This document shows positions 9,079 through 16,536 of a DNA stretch of 40,181 bases, one piece after another (positions within the stretch are counted from its first letter, which is position 1; every line of letters starts with the position of its first letter). Source of the DNA: Bacteroidaceae bacterium (lineage in GTDB: Bacteria > Bacteroidota > Bacteroidia > Bacteroidales > Bacteroidaceae). The DNA lies in contig JAKSIX010000021.1 in NCBI GenBank assembly GCA_024398595.1, forward strand, positions 1 to 40,181, written 5' to 3'. The notes beneath the pieces are model-generated. The model was given only the letters and a program-made list of their open reading frames with translations. It was not told the DNA's origin and did not search any database. Made by a program: the position numbers and the translations under genes.

Positions 9079-10380
9079 TTAATGGTTGTTTCTCAAATCC
9101 TTGACTCTCACAGCCTTGCCGTCACTCTGCGGGATGACACCCTTGCCTACCAGCTGAACCTTCGGTGTCATCAGAATCTCATCCTTCAGACGATGGGTGA
9201 TTTCCCTCTTCAGATTCTCCAACAGCTGGAAATCATCGGTAGCCTTGGCAAGCTCCACCTGTACGGTCATATTGTCATTGTCATCGGATGTCTCCAGAAT
9301 AATCAGGAAATCGCTGGCCAGTTCGGAGAACTGCATAAGAATCTTCTCTATCTGTATCGGGAAAATGTTCACGCCCCTTACAATCATCATATCGTCACTA
9401 CGTCCCTGGAAACGCTGCAGGCGGCGATGGGTACGGCCGCACGGACAGTCGCCCGGCAGGAAACGTGTCAGGTCACGTGTACGGTAGCGGAACAGAGGCA
9501 TAGCCTCACGATTGAGCGTGGTCAGCACCAGTTCGCCCAGCTCACCATCCGGAACAGGCTCCAGAGTGACAGGATCGACAATCTCCACAATGTAATTGTC
9601 CTCCCAGATATGCATCCCGTTCTGCTCCTCACACTCAATGGCAACGCCAGGTCCGCACATCTCACTCATACCGAAGTTGTTGTACGCCTTGCAGCCCCAA
9701 ATCTCCTCAATACGCTTGCGCTGTGCCTCGGAATGCGGCTCGGCACCGATAATCATCCTGGTAACGGTAGTGTCACGCGGATCAACGCCCTGCTCTTTGA
9801 ATATTGTAGCGAGGCGGGTAGCATAACTCGGTATGCAGTGCAATGCGGTAGTGCCGAAATCCTGAATGAACTTGAACTGGCGGAGACTGTTGCCGGCCGC
9901 CGCAGGCACTGTCAATGCGCCAAGACGCTCTGCAGCGTACTGAATGCCCAGACCACCGGTAAACATACCATAACCCGATGTGTTCTGTATGATATCTGTA
10001 TCGCGAAGTCCTATTGCATACATACTTCTGGCCATCGCATTGGCCCACTCATCTATATCCTTCTTAGAGTGAAGGACTACAGTCGGATTACCGGTAGTAC
10101 CGCTTGATGAATGCAGACGGACAACTTTCTGAAGAGGTACTGAAGCCAGTCCGAAAGGATAATTTGAGCGAAGGTCGTTCTTTGTAGTGAACGGGAAACG
10201 GCGTATGTCCCCAATGGACTTGATGTTCTCCGGTGTTATGCCCCTCTCCTTGAATATGGGAGCATAGAACTTTGAGCCCATAGCTATCTCTACTGTTTTT
10301 CTGAGACGTTCAGCCTGCAGTTTCTCAAGCTGCTTGCGCGGCATCGTCTCAATCTCCTCTTCCCAAAATTTTCTTTCCAT
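9079..10380 (-). CDS. paaK: Phenylacetate/arylacetate-CoA ligase
   Basis: This 433-residue member of the adenylate-forming family converts an arylacetate, ATP and CoA to the aryl-acetyl-CoA. The P-loop SSSGTTGNPT is at residues 91-100, the adenylate motif YNNFGMSEMCGPG lies mid-protein, RYRTRDLTRFLPGDCPCGR carries the conserved Asp and a Cys-x-Cys, and the C-terminal DGKAVRVKD contains the catalytic lysine. The length is standard for PaaK. It is the first structural gene after a leader that looks like a tyrosine attenuator (10411-10534). It may activate scavenged phenylacetate, 4-hydroxyphenylacetate or indoleacetate for reductive carboxylation by IorAB. The substrate is not determined by sequence. 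Confidence 0.94.
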   Translation of the reverse strand: MERKFWEEEIETMPRKQLEKLQAERLRKTVEIAMGSKFYAPIFKERGITPENIKSIGDIRRFPFTTKNDLRSNYPFGLASVPLQKVVRLHSSSGTTGNPTVVLHSKKDIDEWANAMARSMYAIGLRDTDIIQNTSGYGMFTGGLGIQYAAERLGALTVPAAAGNSLRQFKFIQDFGTTALHCIPSYATRLATIFKEQGVDPRDTTVTRMIIGAEPHSEAQRKRIEEIWGCKAYNNFGMSEMCGPGVAIECEEQNGMHIWEDNYIVEIVDPVTLEPVPDGELGELVLTTLNREAMPLFRYRTRDLTRFLPGDCPCGRTHRRLQRFQGRSDDMMIVRGVNIFPIQIEKILMQFSELASDFLIILETSDDNDNMTVQVELAKATDDFQLLENLKREITHRLKDEILMTPKVQLVGKGVIPQSDGKAVRVKDLRNNH

Positions 10381-10410
10381 ACTATTTGTTTTTTATTTAC
10401 CTGTCAACTC

Positions 10411-10446
10411 AAAAAAAAAGACCTGCCCATTCTGTGGAGCAGGTCT
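10411..10446 (-). terminator. Attenuator terminator in the paaK leader
   Basis: On the minus strand AGACCTGC and GCAGGTCT form an 8-bp stem (10446-10439 with 10426-10419), extended by CCA/TGG past one bulged base. A run of eight further T residues (10418-10411) follows. This is a textbook intrinsic terminator, but it sits between the promoter and the start of paaK, so it would abort transcription before the operon unless an alternative fold forms. Confidence 0.85.
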
Positions 10447-10488
10447 CTTGTTATCCCATCATGCAATAACAGCACACCGACCAGCCCC
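10436..10488 (-). promoter_or_regulatory. Candidate antiterminator of the paaK attenuator
   Basis: GGGGCTGGTC (10488-10479), which begins 4 nt after the leader stop codon, can pair with GACCTGCTCC (10445-10436), the 5' arm of the terminator. Nine of ten positions pair, one of them G-U, with a single U-U mismatch. A 6-bp TGTTAT/ATAACA hairpin (10471-10466 with 10454-10449) fits inside the loop. Formation of this structure would break the terminator. Upstream, leader codons 4-6 (AGCCACACC, 10525-10517) can pair with GGTGTGCT (10478-10471), a possible protecting fold. Confidence 0.65.
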
Positions 10489-10492
10489 ACGA

Positions 10493-10534
10493 TTACGTGC
10501 GGTAATAATAGTAATAGGTGTGGCTGAAATTCAT
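10493..10534 (-). CDS. Tyrosine-rich leader peptide of the paaK attenuator
   Basis: This is a 13-codon frame, MNFSHTYYYYYRT, with five tyrosine codons in a row (TAT TAC TAT TAT TAC) and a TAA stop. An in-frame ATG at 10543 could lengthen it to MIIMNFSHTYYYYYRT. It starts 6-15 nt after the transcript start predicted from the promoter at 10555-10585. It ends directly before a strand that can disarm the downstream terminator. By analogy with the pheA, trpE and his leaders, a ribosome stalled at uncharged tRNA-Tyr would allow read-through into paaK. No homologue of this exact peptide is known to me. The position, codon run and terminator together make chance unlikely. Confidence 0.82.
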   Translation of the reverse strand: MNFSHTYYYYYRT

Positions 10535-10554
10535 AATTATCATTTTTCTGCTTG

Positions 10555-10585
10555 CAAAGTTATACGCTTTTTGATATTCTGCAAA
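10555..10585 (-). promoter_or_regulatory. Promoter of the paaK operon
   Basis: TTTG (10585-10582) and TAACTTTG (10562-10555) are separated by exactly 19 nt, an excellent match to the Bacteroidetes promoter. The transcript would start near 10549, just before the leader peptide. Confidence 0.8.
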
Positions 10586-10597
10586 TATTTTGCAGAA
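10577..10597. repeat. 9-bp inverted repeat over the -33 box of the paaK promoter
   Basis: TTCTGCAAA and TTTGCAGAA form perfect 9-bp arms around a 3-nt spacer. The dyad covers the -33 TTTG, the place where a dimeric repressor or activator would act. No regulator gene is adjacent, so its reader is unknown. Confidence 0.55.
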
Positions 10598-10604
10598 AAA
10601 AACG

Positions 10605-10663
10605 TGAACAGGGGACAGGTTCCGTTCACCGGAATCCGGTGAACGGAACCTGTCCCCTGTTCA
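10605..10663. repeat. Perfect 28-bp inverted repeat, REP/REPIN-like
   Basis: Arms 10605-10632 and 10636-10663 are exact reverse complements with a 3-nt loop (AAT). The arm contains GGGGACAGGTTCCGTTCACC. It begins 1 nt after the TolC stop codon. GGGGACAGGTTC-type palindromes resemble REP sequences mobilised by IS200-like REP-associated tyrosine transposases; this link is from memory of the family. No T-run follows on either strand, so it is not a classic intrinsic terminator, although so strong a hairpin would shield the 3' end of the efflux mRNA. Confidence 0.8.
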
Positions 10664-10664
10664 T

Positions 10665-11987
10665 TTAAAAGGCGAGTTCACGGCCACGATAGAAGTCTAA
10701 AAGTTTGGTCTGGTACAGATATTCGTAACGTGCCTGTGCAAGATTCGAGGCCGCCTCCACCCAACGGACTTTCGACTCATTGAATTCGGTGATACTGGCC
10801 ATACCGTTCTCGTATTTGGCCTCAATAATGTGAAATGCTTCCGACGCACTGGTCTCTGCCGACACACTGCTCAGATATTTTGACTCCGATGCGACCGCAC
10901 TGTAATAGGCCTGCTGTATCTCCTTGTACAGAGATTTACGTGCATTCTCCAGCTGCAGTTGCTGATTGATAAATGAGAGATTGGCGGAACGCACACCATT
11001 ACGGTTTGAGAATCTGCTGAATACCGGTACACTCAACGACAATCCTATATACTGGCTGAAATTATTGGACATCTGCTTACCGAAGCTGCCAAGACTTACG
11101 CCAGAGGAATTGTAATAATTGGAGCCCAAGCCACCGCTCAACGACAATGAAGGCAGGTAATTTCCCTTTGCCATCCTGATATTTGTCTCCGCATTATCCA
11201 GACGGATTTTCTCCGAACGGATTGAAGGCTTTATCTCTACTGCCTCGGCAAAAATTTCCTCCGGATTAAGCAGAAGCGCTGATGTAAACACATCGGCAGA
11301 CGGTACCACCACATCAAAATTATCCGGGTTCTCCAATTCCAGCAACTGGGTCAGATCAAGTATCGAAAGAGTCAGATTGTTCTGAGCCTGGGTGCGCGAG
11401 AGCACACTGCGGGCCAATGTGGATTTCTGCGATGACACGTCTGCCTGACTGGCCTTGCCGTTCTGCATCATCGCCACCAGACGCTCCACCTGCAGGGAAT
11501 CGGCAGTAATCTGATTCTCGGCAACCTGCAGAATCTCCTTATTATATAGAATCTGCACGTATGCCTGCGCTACCGCAACGCTGATGTCCTCGCGAGCCTT
11601 CTCCAAATCGGCAGTGGCGGCAGCCAGATTCAGCTTGCTCATCTCAATATTATTCCGGATGGCAAGACCCTGGAACAAAGTGACATCGGCACCAAGACTG
11701 AACGATGTGCTGGCTGTATTGGTGTTAACGTATGTGTTATCGGCAGTAAGACCTCGGCCGAACGAGAAATTCTGTGAAGCTCCGGCTGATACCCCGGGTA
11801 ATCTGCGGCCTTTTGCCGTATTCAGGTCATTCTCACGCTGTTCTACGTTCAATGCTGTCTGACGTACCGAGATATTGTTATCCAGGGCGTGGTTGATGCA
11901 ATCTGTCAGCGACCATATACGCGCATTGGCAGGAACAACGGCCAACAGGCACGCGGCAATTGATACAAGTGCTTTCATATTATTCAT
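10665..11987 (-). CDS. TolC-family outer-membrane efflux factor
   Basis: This 440-residue protein forms the outer-membrane channel of the MacB-type exporter. A signal peptide (MKALVSIAACLLAVVPANA from Met4) precedes two OEP repeats (about 30-215 and 235-435). These are rich in long alpha-helices with alternating Asn, Gln and Ala and contain beta segments such as STSFSLGADVTLFQG. The ATG at 11987 overlaps the adaptor stop by 8 nt; the in-frame ATG at 11978 is equally possible and gives a cleaner signal peptide. It is the last gene of the efflux unit. Confidence 0.93.
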   Translation of the reverse strand: MNNMKALVSIAACLLAVVPANARIWSLTDCINHALDNNISVRQTALNVEQRENDLNTAKGRRLPGVSAGASQNFSFGRGLTADNTYVNTNTASTSFSLGADVTLFQGLAIRNNIEMSKLNLAAATADLEKAREDISVAVAQAYVQILYNKEILQVAENQITADSLQVERLVAMMQNGKASQADVSSQKSTLARSVLSRTQAQNNLTLSILDLTQLLELENPDNFDVVVPSADVFTSALLLNPEEIFAEAVEIKPSIRSEKIRLDNAETNIRMAKGNYLPSLSLSGGLGSNYYNSSGVSLGSFGKQMSNNFSQYIGLSLSVPVFSRFSNRNGVRSANLSFINQQLQLENARKSLYKEIQQAYYSAVASESKYLSSVSAETSASEAFHIIEAKYENGMASITEFNESKVRWVEAASNLAQARYEYLYQTKLLDFYRGRELAF

Positions 11988-13113
11988 TCCCAGTTACTTC
12001 CTCTACGTTATCCGTGCTCTCTTCGTCCTCGACAATCTTCGGGCCACGTACCGTGTCACCTTCTTTGATGCCACTCTTCACCTCAATGTTCACGCCGTCA
12101 CTCAGCCCGGTCTCAATCTTCTGTTTCCTATATTTGCCGTCTTCACCTTTCAGCATCACATACGTATCCTCACCTATAAACTCAAGGGCACTTTCGGGTA
12201 CAGTAAGTACGTTCTTCACAGTCTCCAGCACAATTTCTGCATTCGCGCTGTAACCGGAACGTATCATCTTGTCAGACTGCACATTGACTGCAGCCTTCAC
12301 CTCAAACTGATTGGCTCCGTTGTTCTCTACAGCCTTTGGCGCCACATACTCAAGCGTGGCATCGAGAGTATAGTCGCGCAACGCACCGATTGTTATCTTC
12401 ATCGGCATTCCCTCGAACAGCATACCGACCTCGGTCTCGTCAATGTTTCCGTCGAATATCAGATCCGTCATATCGGCCACGGTAGCTACTGTGGTACCGT
12501 CATTCATAGTATTTGCCTGTATCACGGAGTTACCTACCTTTACCGGCACGTCAAGTATCAGACCTGTGATTGTGGAACGGACAAGTGTGGAACTTGATGT
12601 GGCATTCGATGAAGACACACCGTCGCGGATTACCTCAAGGGCATCCTGAGCTCCGGCACGTTCCTCCTTGGCCTGTGCAAGCGCCTGCGATACCTTATCC
12701 ATTTCCTCGGCACTGACCATGTTGCGGTCAAACAGGGCTTTCTCACGGTCATAATTGACCTGGGCCTGCTGCAGATTTATCTCTGACAGACGTACACGGC
12801 TCTGTGCGGAACTGAGCGAGTTCATATCTGGAATCACCTTCAGTTTGGCAATGACCTCGTCCTTCTGCACCTGCTGGCCTGCCTCTTTCAGAAGCTCGGC
12901 GATGATGCCGTTTATCTGCGGCTTGACATTCACCTCGTTACGAGGGGTTATCTTACCGGTGATGACAGTAGTCTTGTCAATGTCCTGAACCGTAGCTGTC
13001 AGTTCCTGATAGCGTACCTCCTCCGGCTTTGACTTCCTGTACAGGAACACGAATGTCCCGATAAACAGAACCGCAATGACTGCAATCACAATGTACCTGA
13101 TAATCTTCTTCAT
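11980..13113 (-). CDS. MacA-type periplasmic adaptor (HlyD/MFP family)
   Basis: This 377-residue membrane fusion protein works with the two MacB-like permeases downstream of the ATPase gene. It has an N-terminal anchor (KKIIRYIVIAVIAVLFIGTFVFLY), a lipoyl half (VNVKPQINGIIAELLKEAGQQVQKDEVIAKL), a helical hairpin (about 75-145, LSSAQSRVRLSEINLQQAQVNYDREKALF region) and a returning half (STITGLILDVPVKVGNSV). A beta-barrel and a C-terminal domain ending in an acidic tail complete it. The family layout is complete. It starts 29 nt after the second permease gene and overlaps the TolC gene. Confidence 0.93.
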   Translation of the reverse strand: MKKIIRYIVIAVIAVLFIGTFVFLYRKSKPEEVRYQELTATVQDIDKTTVITGKITPRNEVNVKPQINGIIAELLKEAGQQVQKDEVIAKLKVIPDMNSLSSAQSRVRLSEINLQQAQVNYDREKALFDRNMVSAEEMDKVSQALAQAKEERAGAQDALEVIRDGVSSSNATSSSTLVRSTITGLILDVPVKVGNSVIQANTMNDGTTVATVADMTDLIFDGNIDETEVGMLFEGMPMKITIGALRDYTLDATLEYVAPKAVENNGANQFEVKAAVNVQSDKMIRSGYSANAEIVLETVKNVLTVPESALEFIGEDTYVMLKGEDGKYRKQKIETGLSDGVNIEVKSGIKEGDTVRGPKIVEDEESTDNVEEVTGNE

Positions 13114-13142
13114 ATTTGTTGTATTATATTCATTTTCAATAA

Positions 13143-14375
13143 TTATTCATCACGCATGGCGTCAACCGGCTTTATCTTCATTGCACGGAGGGCCGGGGCA
13201 AGGCCGGCTATCGCTCCCAATGCTATCAGAAGCAAGGCTGCGGATACAGCTGTTCCGAAACTTATCTGGAACGGCGTACCGTCCTTTACCACACTTTCCA
13301 ATCCATTGAGCAGCATCACGGTAAAGACTATGCTCAGGAATCCGGATACTATTGTCAATGCCACACTCTCAGACAATATCTGCGAAAGTATCTCCGATGG
13401 AGTCGCACCTATCGCACGGCGTATGCCTATCTCCGTGGTACGCTCCTTGACAGTCACCATCATAATATTGCTTACGCCTATGGCTCCTGCAAGCAATGTA
13501 CCCAAGCCTACCAGCCAGATAAGGAAATTGACACCCTTGAACAGATTGTCCATAATAGCGAACATCTGCTCTGTGTTAAGTACGAACAATGCCTGTTCGT
13601 CTGTTGGGTCAAGCTGATGCTGACGTGCCATAACTGAACGTATGCGAGGCTCAAGCGAGCTCATCTGCACACCGGTCTTGCCGGTCATACATATAATACT
13701 GACATTGTTTCCGTATCTGTAGAGAGTCTGGGCCACAGGAATAGGTATAAGGATTGTCTCATCCGCACTTCCGTTAATACTGATGTTCGACGAGTTATAA
13801 TCCACACCTATCACCTCAAAATACACCGATCCGACCCTGATAAAGCTTCCACAAGGATCTCCACCGTCCGGGAAAAGGCTGGTATATATACGCTTGCCTA
13901 TCACGCACACCTTGCGGTGCTGATTTACGTCAATGTCATTTATATACCTGCCATACTTCAGTTTGGGAGTCTCAATCATTGAATACTTACTCTCTACGCC
14001 CTTGACGTTTGCACTGACGGTATTGTCATCATTGACAGCCGTCTGTCCCCAGCGCGAAATAATCGGAGTCACGGTGCGCAGTTCTGGAACCATCTGAATG
14101 AGTCTGTCAACATCGTCACGGGTCAATTCCCAATAACGGCCTTCCTTAAAGCCCTTGTACGGTTTGGATGTCAGATCCGAGACTATGATAGTCGTATTGG
14201 TGGCAAATCCCTCAAAGTTCTTCTCCAGCATAGCTTTCAGACCGTCACCGCCGCCGAGCATGAACAGCAGCATGAACAAACCCCAGAAAATGCCGAAGCC
14301 GGTCAGGAAGCTGCGGCGTCTGTTACGCATCAGCGAATCCGTGATTTCCTTGAATGAATCCAAGTCCAATTTCAT
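13143..14375 (-). CDS. MacB-type ABC transporter permease (second copy)
   Basis: This 410-residue protein has the MacB/FtsX layout. One N-terminal helix (RRSFLTGFGIFWGLFMLLFML) is followed by a large periplasmic MacB_PCD domain (about 45-280), then three C-terminal helices and the coupling segment EIGIRRAIGATPSEILSQIL. There is no fused ATPase; the separate ATPase at 15640-16362 must serve. The ATG at 14375 begins 2 nt after the first permease ends (the longer frame uses TTG). It resembles its neighbour clearly but not closely, so the pair probably forms a heterodimer. Confidence 0.93.
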   Translation of the reverse strand: MKLDLDSFKEITDSLMRNRRRSFLTGFGIFWGLFMLLFMLGGGDGLKAMLEKNFEGFATNTTIIVSDLTSKPYKGFKEGRYWELTRDDVDRLIQMVPELRTVTPIISRWGQTAVNDDNTVSANVKGVESKYSMIETPKLKYGRYINDIDVNQHRKVCVIGKRIYTSLFPDGGDPCGSFIRVGSVYFEVIGVDYNSSNISINGSADETILIPIPVAQTLYRYGNNVSIICMTGKTGVQMSSLEPRIRSVMARQHQLDPTDEQALFVLNTEQMFAIMDNLFKGVNFLIWLVGLGTLLAGAIGVSNIMMVTVKERTTEIGIRRAIGATPSEILSQILSESVALTIVSGFLSIVFTVMLLNGLESVVKDGTPFQISFGTAVSAALLLIALGAIAGLAPALRAMKIKPVDAMRDE

Positions 14376-14377
14376 AC

Positions 14378-15640
14378 TCAATCTGCTCTAAGTGCCTCTA
14401 TCGGACGGACTGCCGCAGCTTTCCTGGCCGGAGCAAGTCCTGCAAGAGTTCCCGCCAAGACCAATAGCAAAGTCGCCTCAACCGCCACATCCAGACCGAC
14501 CGTCGGGTCCTTCATCATAGATATCTGCGTGCCCATAACCTCCATTGTGTGCTGCGCCACGGTAGCATCCAGATACATACACGCCAGCATACCGAGCACC
14601 ATTCCTATATATCCGAAGAATGCCGTTATCAGCACACTCTCTGTAATGATAAGCGAACTTATCGCCGACGGACGCGCTCCTATTGCCTTGCGTATGCCGA
14701 ACTCGTGGGTGCGTTCCTTCACCGTCACCAGCATAATATTGCTGACTCCGACCACACCGCTCATAAGCGTAAAGATTCCGATAATCCAAAGCGCGATGTT
14801 CAGAATCCTCACGGCATTGTTCATCTGCATATCTTCGGTAAAGCGGTTCCATATCCAGATGGCGCGCTCGTCATCAGGAGCCGCGCGGTGAGCCTGATTC
14901 ACCACAGCCTTCACGTGCTTCTCGAACTGCTCATTGTCCTGCTCGGTATCCAGTCCGTGAAATGAGAATATCAGTTCGCCTATCTCCTCACCCTTGCCAT
15001 AGACAGTCTTCAATGTCGTGAACGGCACAAACACTTCGCTTGACATATCACTCTCATTGACCTGATATACGCCGACTATGCGGAAAGACACATCAGCCAC
15101 TTTTATTCTCTTGCCTATGCACGACTCATAATCCGTGTTTTCAAACAGGTTTCTCGCATTGCGCGTCGATATCACCGCCACCTTGCGGCTCTCCTCTATA
15201 TCCCGGGGATTGATGAACCGGCCTCTGGTCATCTTCACGCCCTCCATCTCCGCATAGCCGGGATAAATGCCTGAAAGTGAGCCGGAGAAATGATTATCGC
15301 CATACGATACCGTGCCGGACTGGGAAACAGTAGCCGACACCTCGTCCACGTGCTCAATGAATGCCGGCCCTGCAATGGTTGCGACATCCTTGTCATCAAG
15401 ACGTATCCTACGGCCCGCACTCAGACCGTCATATGGTTTCGATGTCCAGCCACCGCCTATCATCATCGTGTTGGTCTGCACGTCACCGGTGTTGTCCATA
15501 ACGGCATTCATCAATCCGTTACCGGCACCTAGCAGCACTATTATCATAAAGATGCCCCAGGCCACCGCCACGCCCGTAAGCGATGTGCGGAGCTTGTTGC
15601 GCCTTACCGATTCCCAGATTTCAATAAACAGGTCACCCAT
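14378..15640 (-). CDS. MacB-type ABC transporter permease (first copy)
   Basis: This 420-residue permease has the same architecture as the next gene: TM1 near residues 18-42 (LTGVAVAWGIFMIIVLLGAG), a periplasmic MacB_PCD domain, and three C-terminal helices with the FtsX-type motif EFGIRKAIGARPSAISSLI. The ATG at 15640 shares one base with the TGA of the ATPase gene (TGATG), a common coupling arrangement. A GTG one codon earlier is less likely. These systems move lipoproteins, peptides or drugs from the periplasm outward by a mechanotransmission mechanism. The substrate here is unknown. Confidence 0.93.
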   Translation of the reverse strand: MGDLFIEIWESVRRNKLRTSLTGVAVAWGIFMIIVLLGAGNGLMNAVMDNTGDVQTNTMMIGGGWTSKPYDGLSAGRRIRLDDKDVATIAGPAFIEHVDEVSATVSQSGTVSYGDNHFSGSLSGIYPGYAEMEGVKMTRGRFINPRDIEESRKVAVISTRNARNLFENTDYESCIGKRIKVADVSFRIVGVYQVNESDMSSEVFVPFTTLKTVYGKGEEIGELIFSFHGLDTEQDNEQFEKHVKAVVNQAHRAAPDDERAIWIWNRFTEDMQMNNAVRILNIALWIIGIFTLMSGVVGVSNIMLVTVKERTHEFGIRKAIGARPSAISSLIITESVLITAFFGYIGMVLGMLACMYLDATVAQHTMEVMGTQISMMKDPTVGLDVAVEATLLLVLAGTLAGLAPARKAAAVRPIEALRAD

Positions 15641-16362
15641 CACTTCATCACCGTAGCGGCACCGAACATCGATGCCTTGTGAGCTGAATTATCCTCAATC
15701 TCACCTATCATACCATCCTTGATATGGATAATGCGGTTCGTGCAGTTAGCCACACCGCTCTCGTGGGTCACGACAATCAACGTTGCACCATACTTCTCAT
15801 TGATATGGCTCAACAGTTCCATAACCTCTGCCGATGTCTTTGAATCGAGCGCCCCGGTAGGCTCATCGGCCAGAATTATCTTTGGATAGGTAATCAGCGC
15901 ACGCGCAATTGCCACACGCTGCTTCTGACCGCCCGACATCTCATTAGGATAATGTCCCGCCCAGTCAGTCAGCCCCACCCGCTCCAGCATCTCCATAGCC
16001 CGTTCGTGACGCTTACGGCGCGGCACACCCTGATAGAACAGTGGCAGCTCCACGTTCTCCACAGCGGTCTTGAAGCTTATCAGATTGAAGGACTGGAATA
16101 TGAATCCAATCATACGGTTACGGTAATCGGCAGCCTGACGCTCGCTCAAATCCTTGATAAGCGTACCGTCTATCCTGTACTCACCCTCATCGTAATTGTC
16201 GAGTATCCCCAATATATTCAGCAGAGTGGATTTACCCGAACCTGACGCACCCATAATAGAGACGAACTCACCTTTTTCAATACTCAGGTCTATACCTTTC
16301 AGCACGTGGAGCGGCTGCGCCCCGGTATATGTCTTATGTAAGCCACTGATCTCTATCTGCAT
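15640..16362 (-). CDS. ABC transporter ATPase (MacB/LolD type)
   Basis: This is a 240-residue nucleotide-binding subunit. Walker A GASGSGKST is at residues 38-46, the Q-loop lies in IFQSFNL, the signature MSGGQKQRVAIARAL is near 141, Walker B is ILADEPTGALDS, and the switch histidine is in VVTHESG. The C-terminus (about 220-240) is a short unconserved tail. It is the first gene of a five-gene export operon. Upstream on the minus strand TTACTTTG (16419-16412) resembles a -7 box but has one mismatch, so the promoter is uncertain. Confidence 0.95.
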   Translation of the reverse strand: MQIEISGLHKTYTGAQPLHVLKGIDLSIEKGEFVSIMGASGSGKSTLLNILGILDNYDEGEYRIDGTLIKDLSERQAADYRNRMIGFIFQSFNLISFKTAVENVELPLFYQGVPRRKRHERAMEMLERVGLTDWAGHYPNEMSGGQKQRVAIARALITYPKIILADEPTGALDSKTSAEVMELLSHINEKYGATLIVVTHESGVANCTNRIIHIKDGMIGEIEDNSAHKASMFGAATVMK

Positions 16363-16507
16363 AAATTCCGGATAAAACTATATAATAGACGATGGAAACA
16401 CCGTTTTGCTACAAAGTAACCCAATAATTCTACAAATTCCTTCATACTCAGTCAATTATTAACATATATTTTGATTACGCAGGCATATTCTTCTGAAAAA
16501 CAAATTC

Positions 16508-16515
16508 TATCTTTG
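16508..16515 (+). promoter_or_regulatory. Promoter -7 box for the orphan secreted protein
   Basis: TATCTTTG matches TAnnTTTG. It lies 21 nt before the ATG at 16537 and excludes the TTG at 16471 as a start because that lies upstream of the expected transcript start. Confidence 0.6.
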
Positions 16516-16536
16516 TCCTATTCAAAAACTGGAAGA

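Noticed and set aside
10605-10663. Reading the perfect palindrome as a simple Rho-independent terminator of the efflux operon
   Set aside because: No T-run follows the hairpin on the minus strand; the sequence after it is mixed (CACGTTTTTT begins further on), and the arms are far longer and more perfect than terminators need.
16353-16445. 30-codon minus-strand frame (MKEFVELLGYFVAKR...) before the ABC ATPase
   Set aside because: It overlaps the ATPase start out of frame, has no codon run for one amino acid, no terminator follows, and the only candidate promoter box lies inside it.
16471-16536. N-terminal extension of the orphan secreted protein from a TTG
   Set aside because: It contains the promoter -7 box, and the ATG at 16537 begins a good signal peptide.
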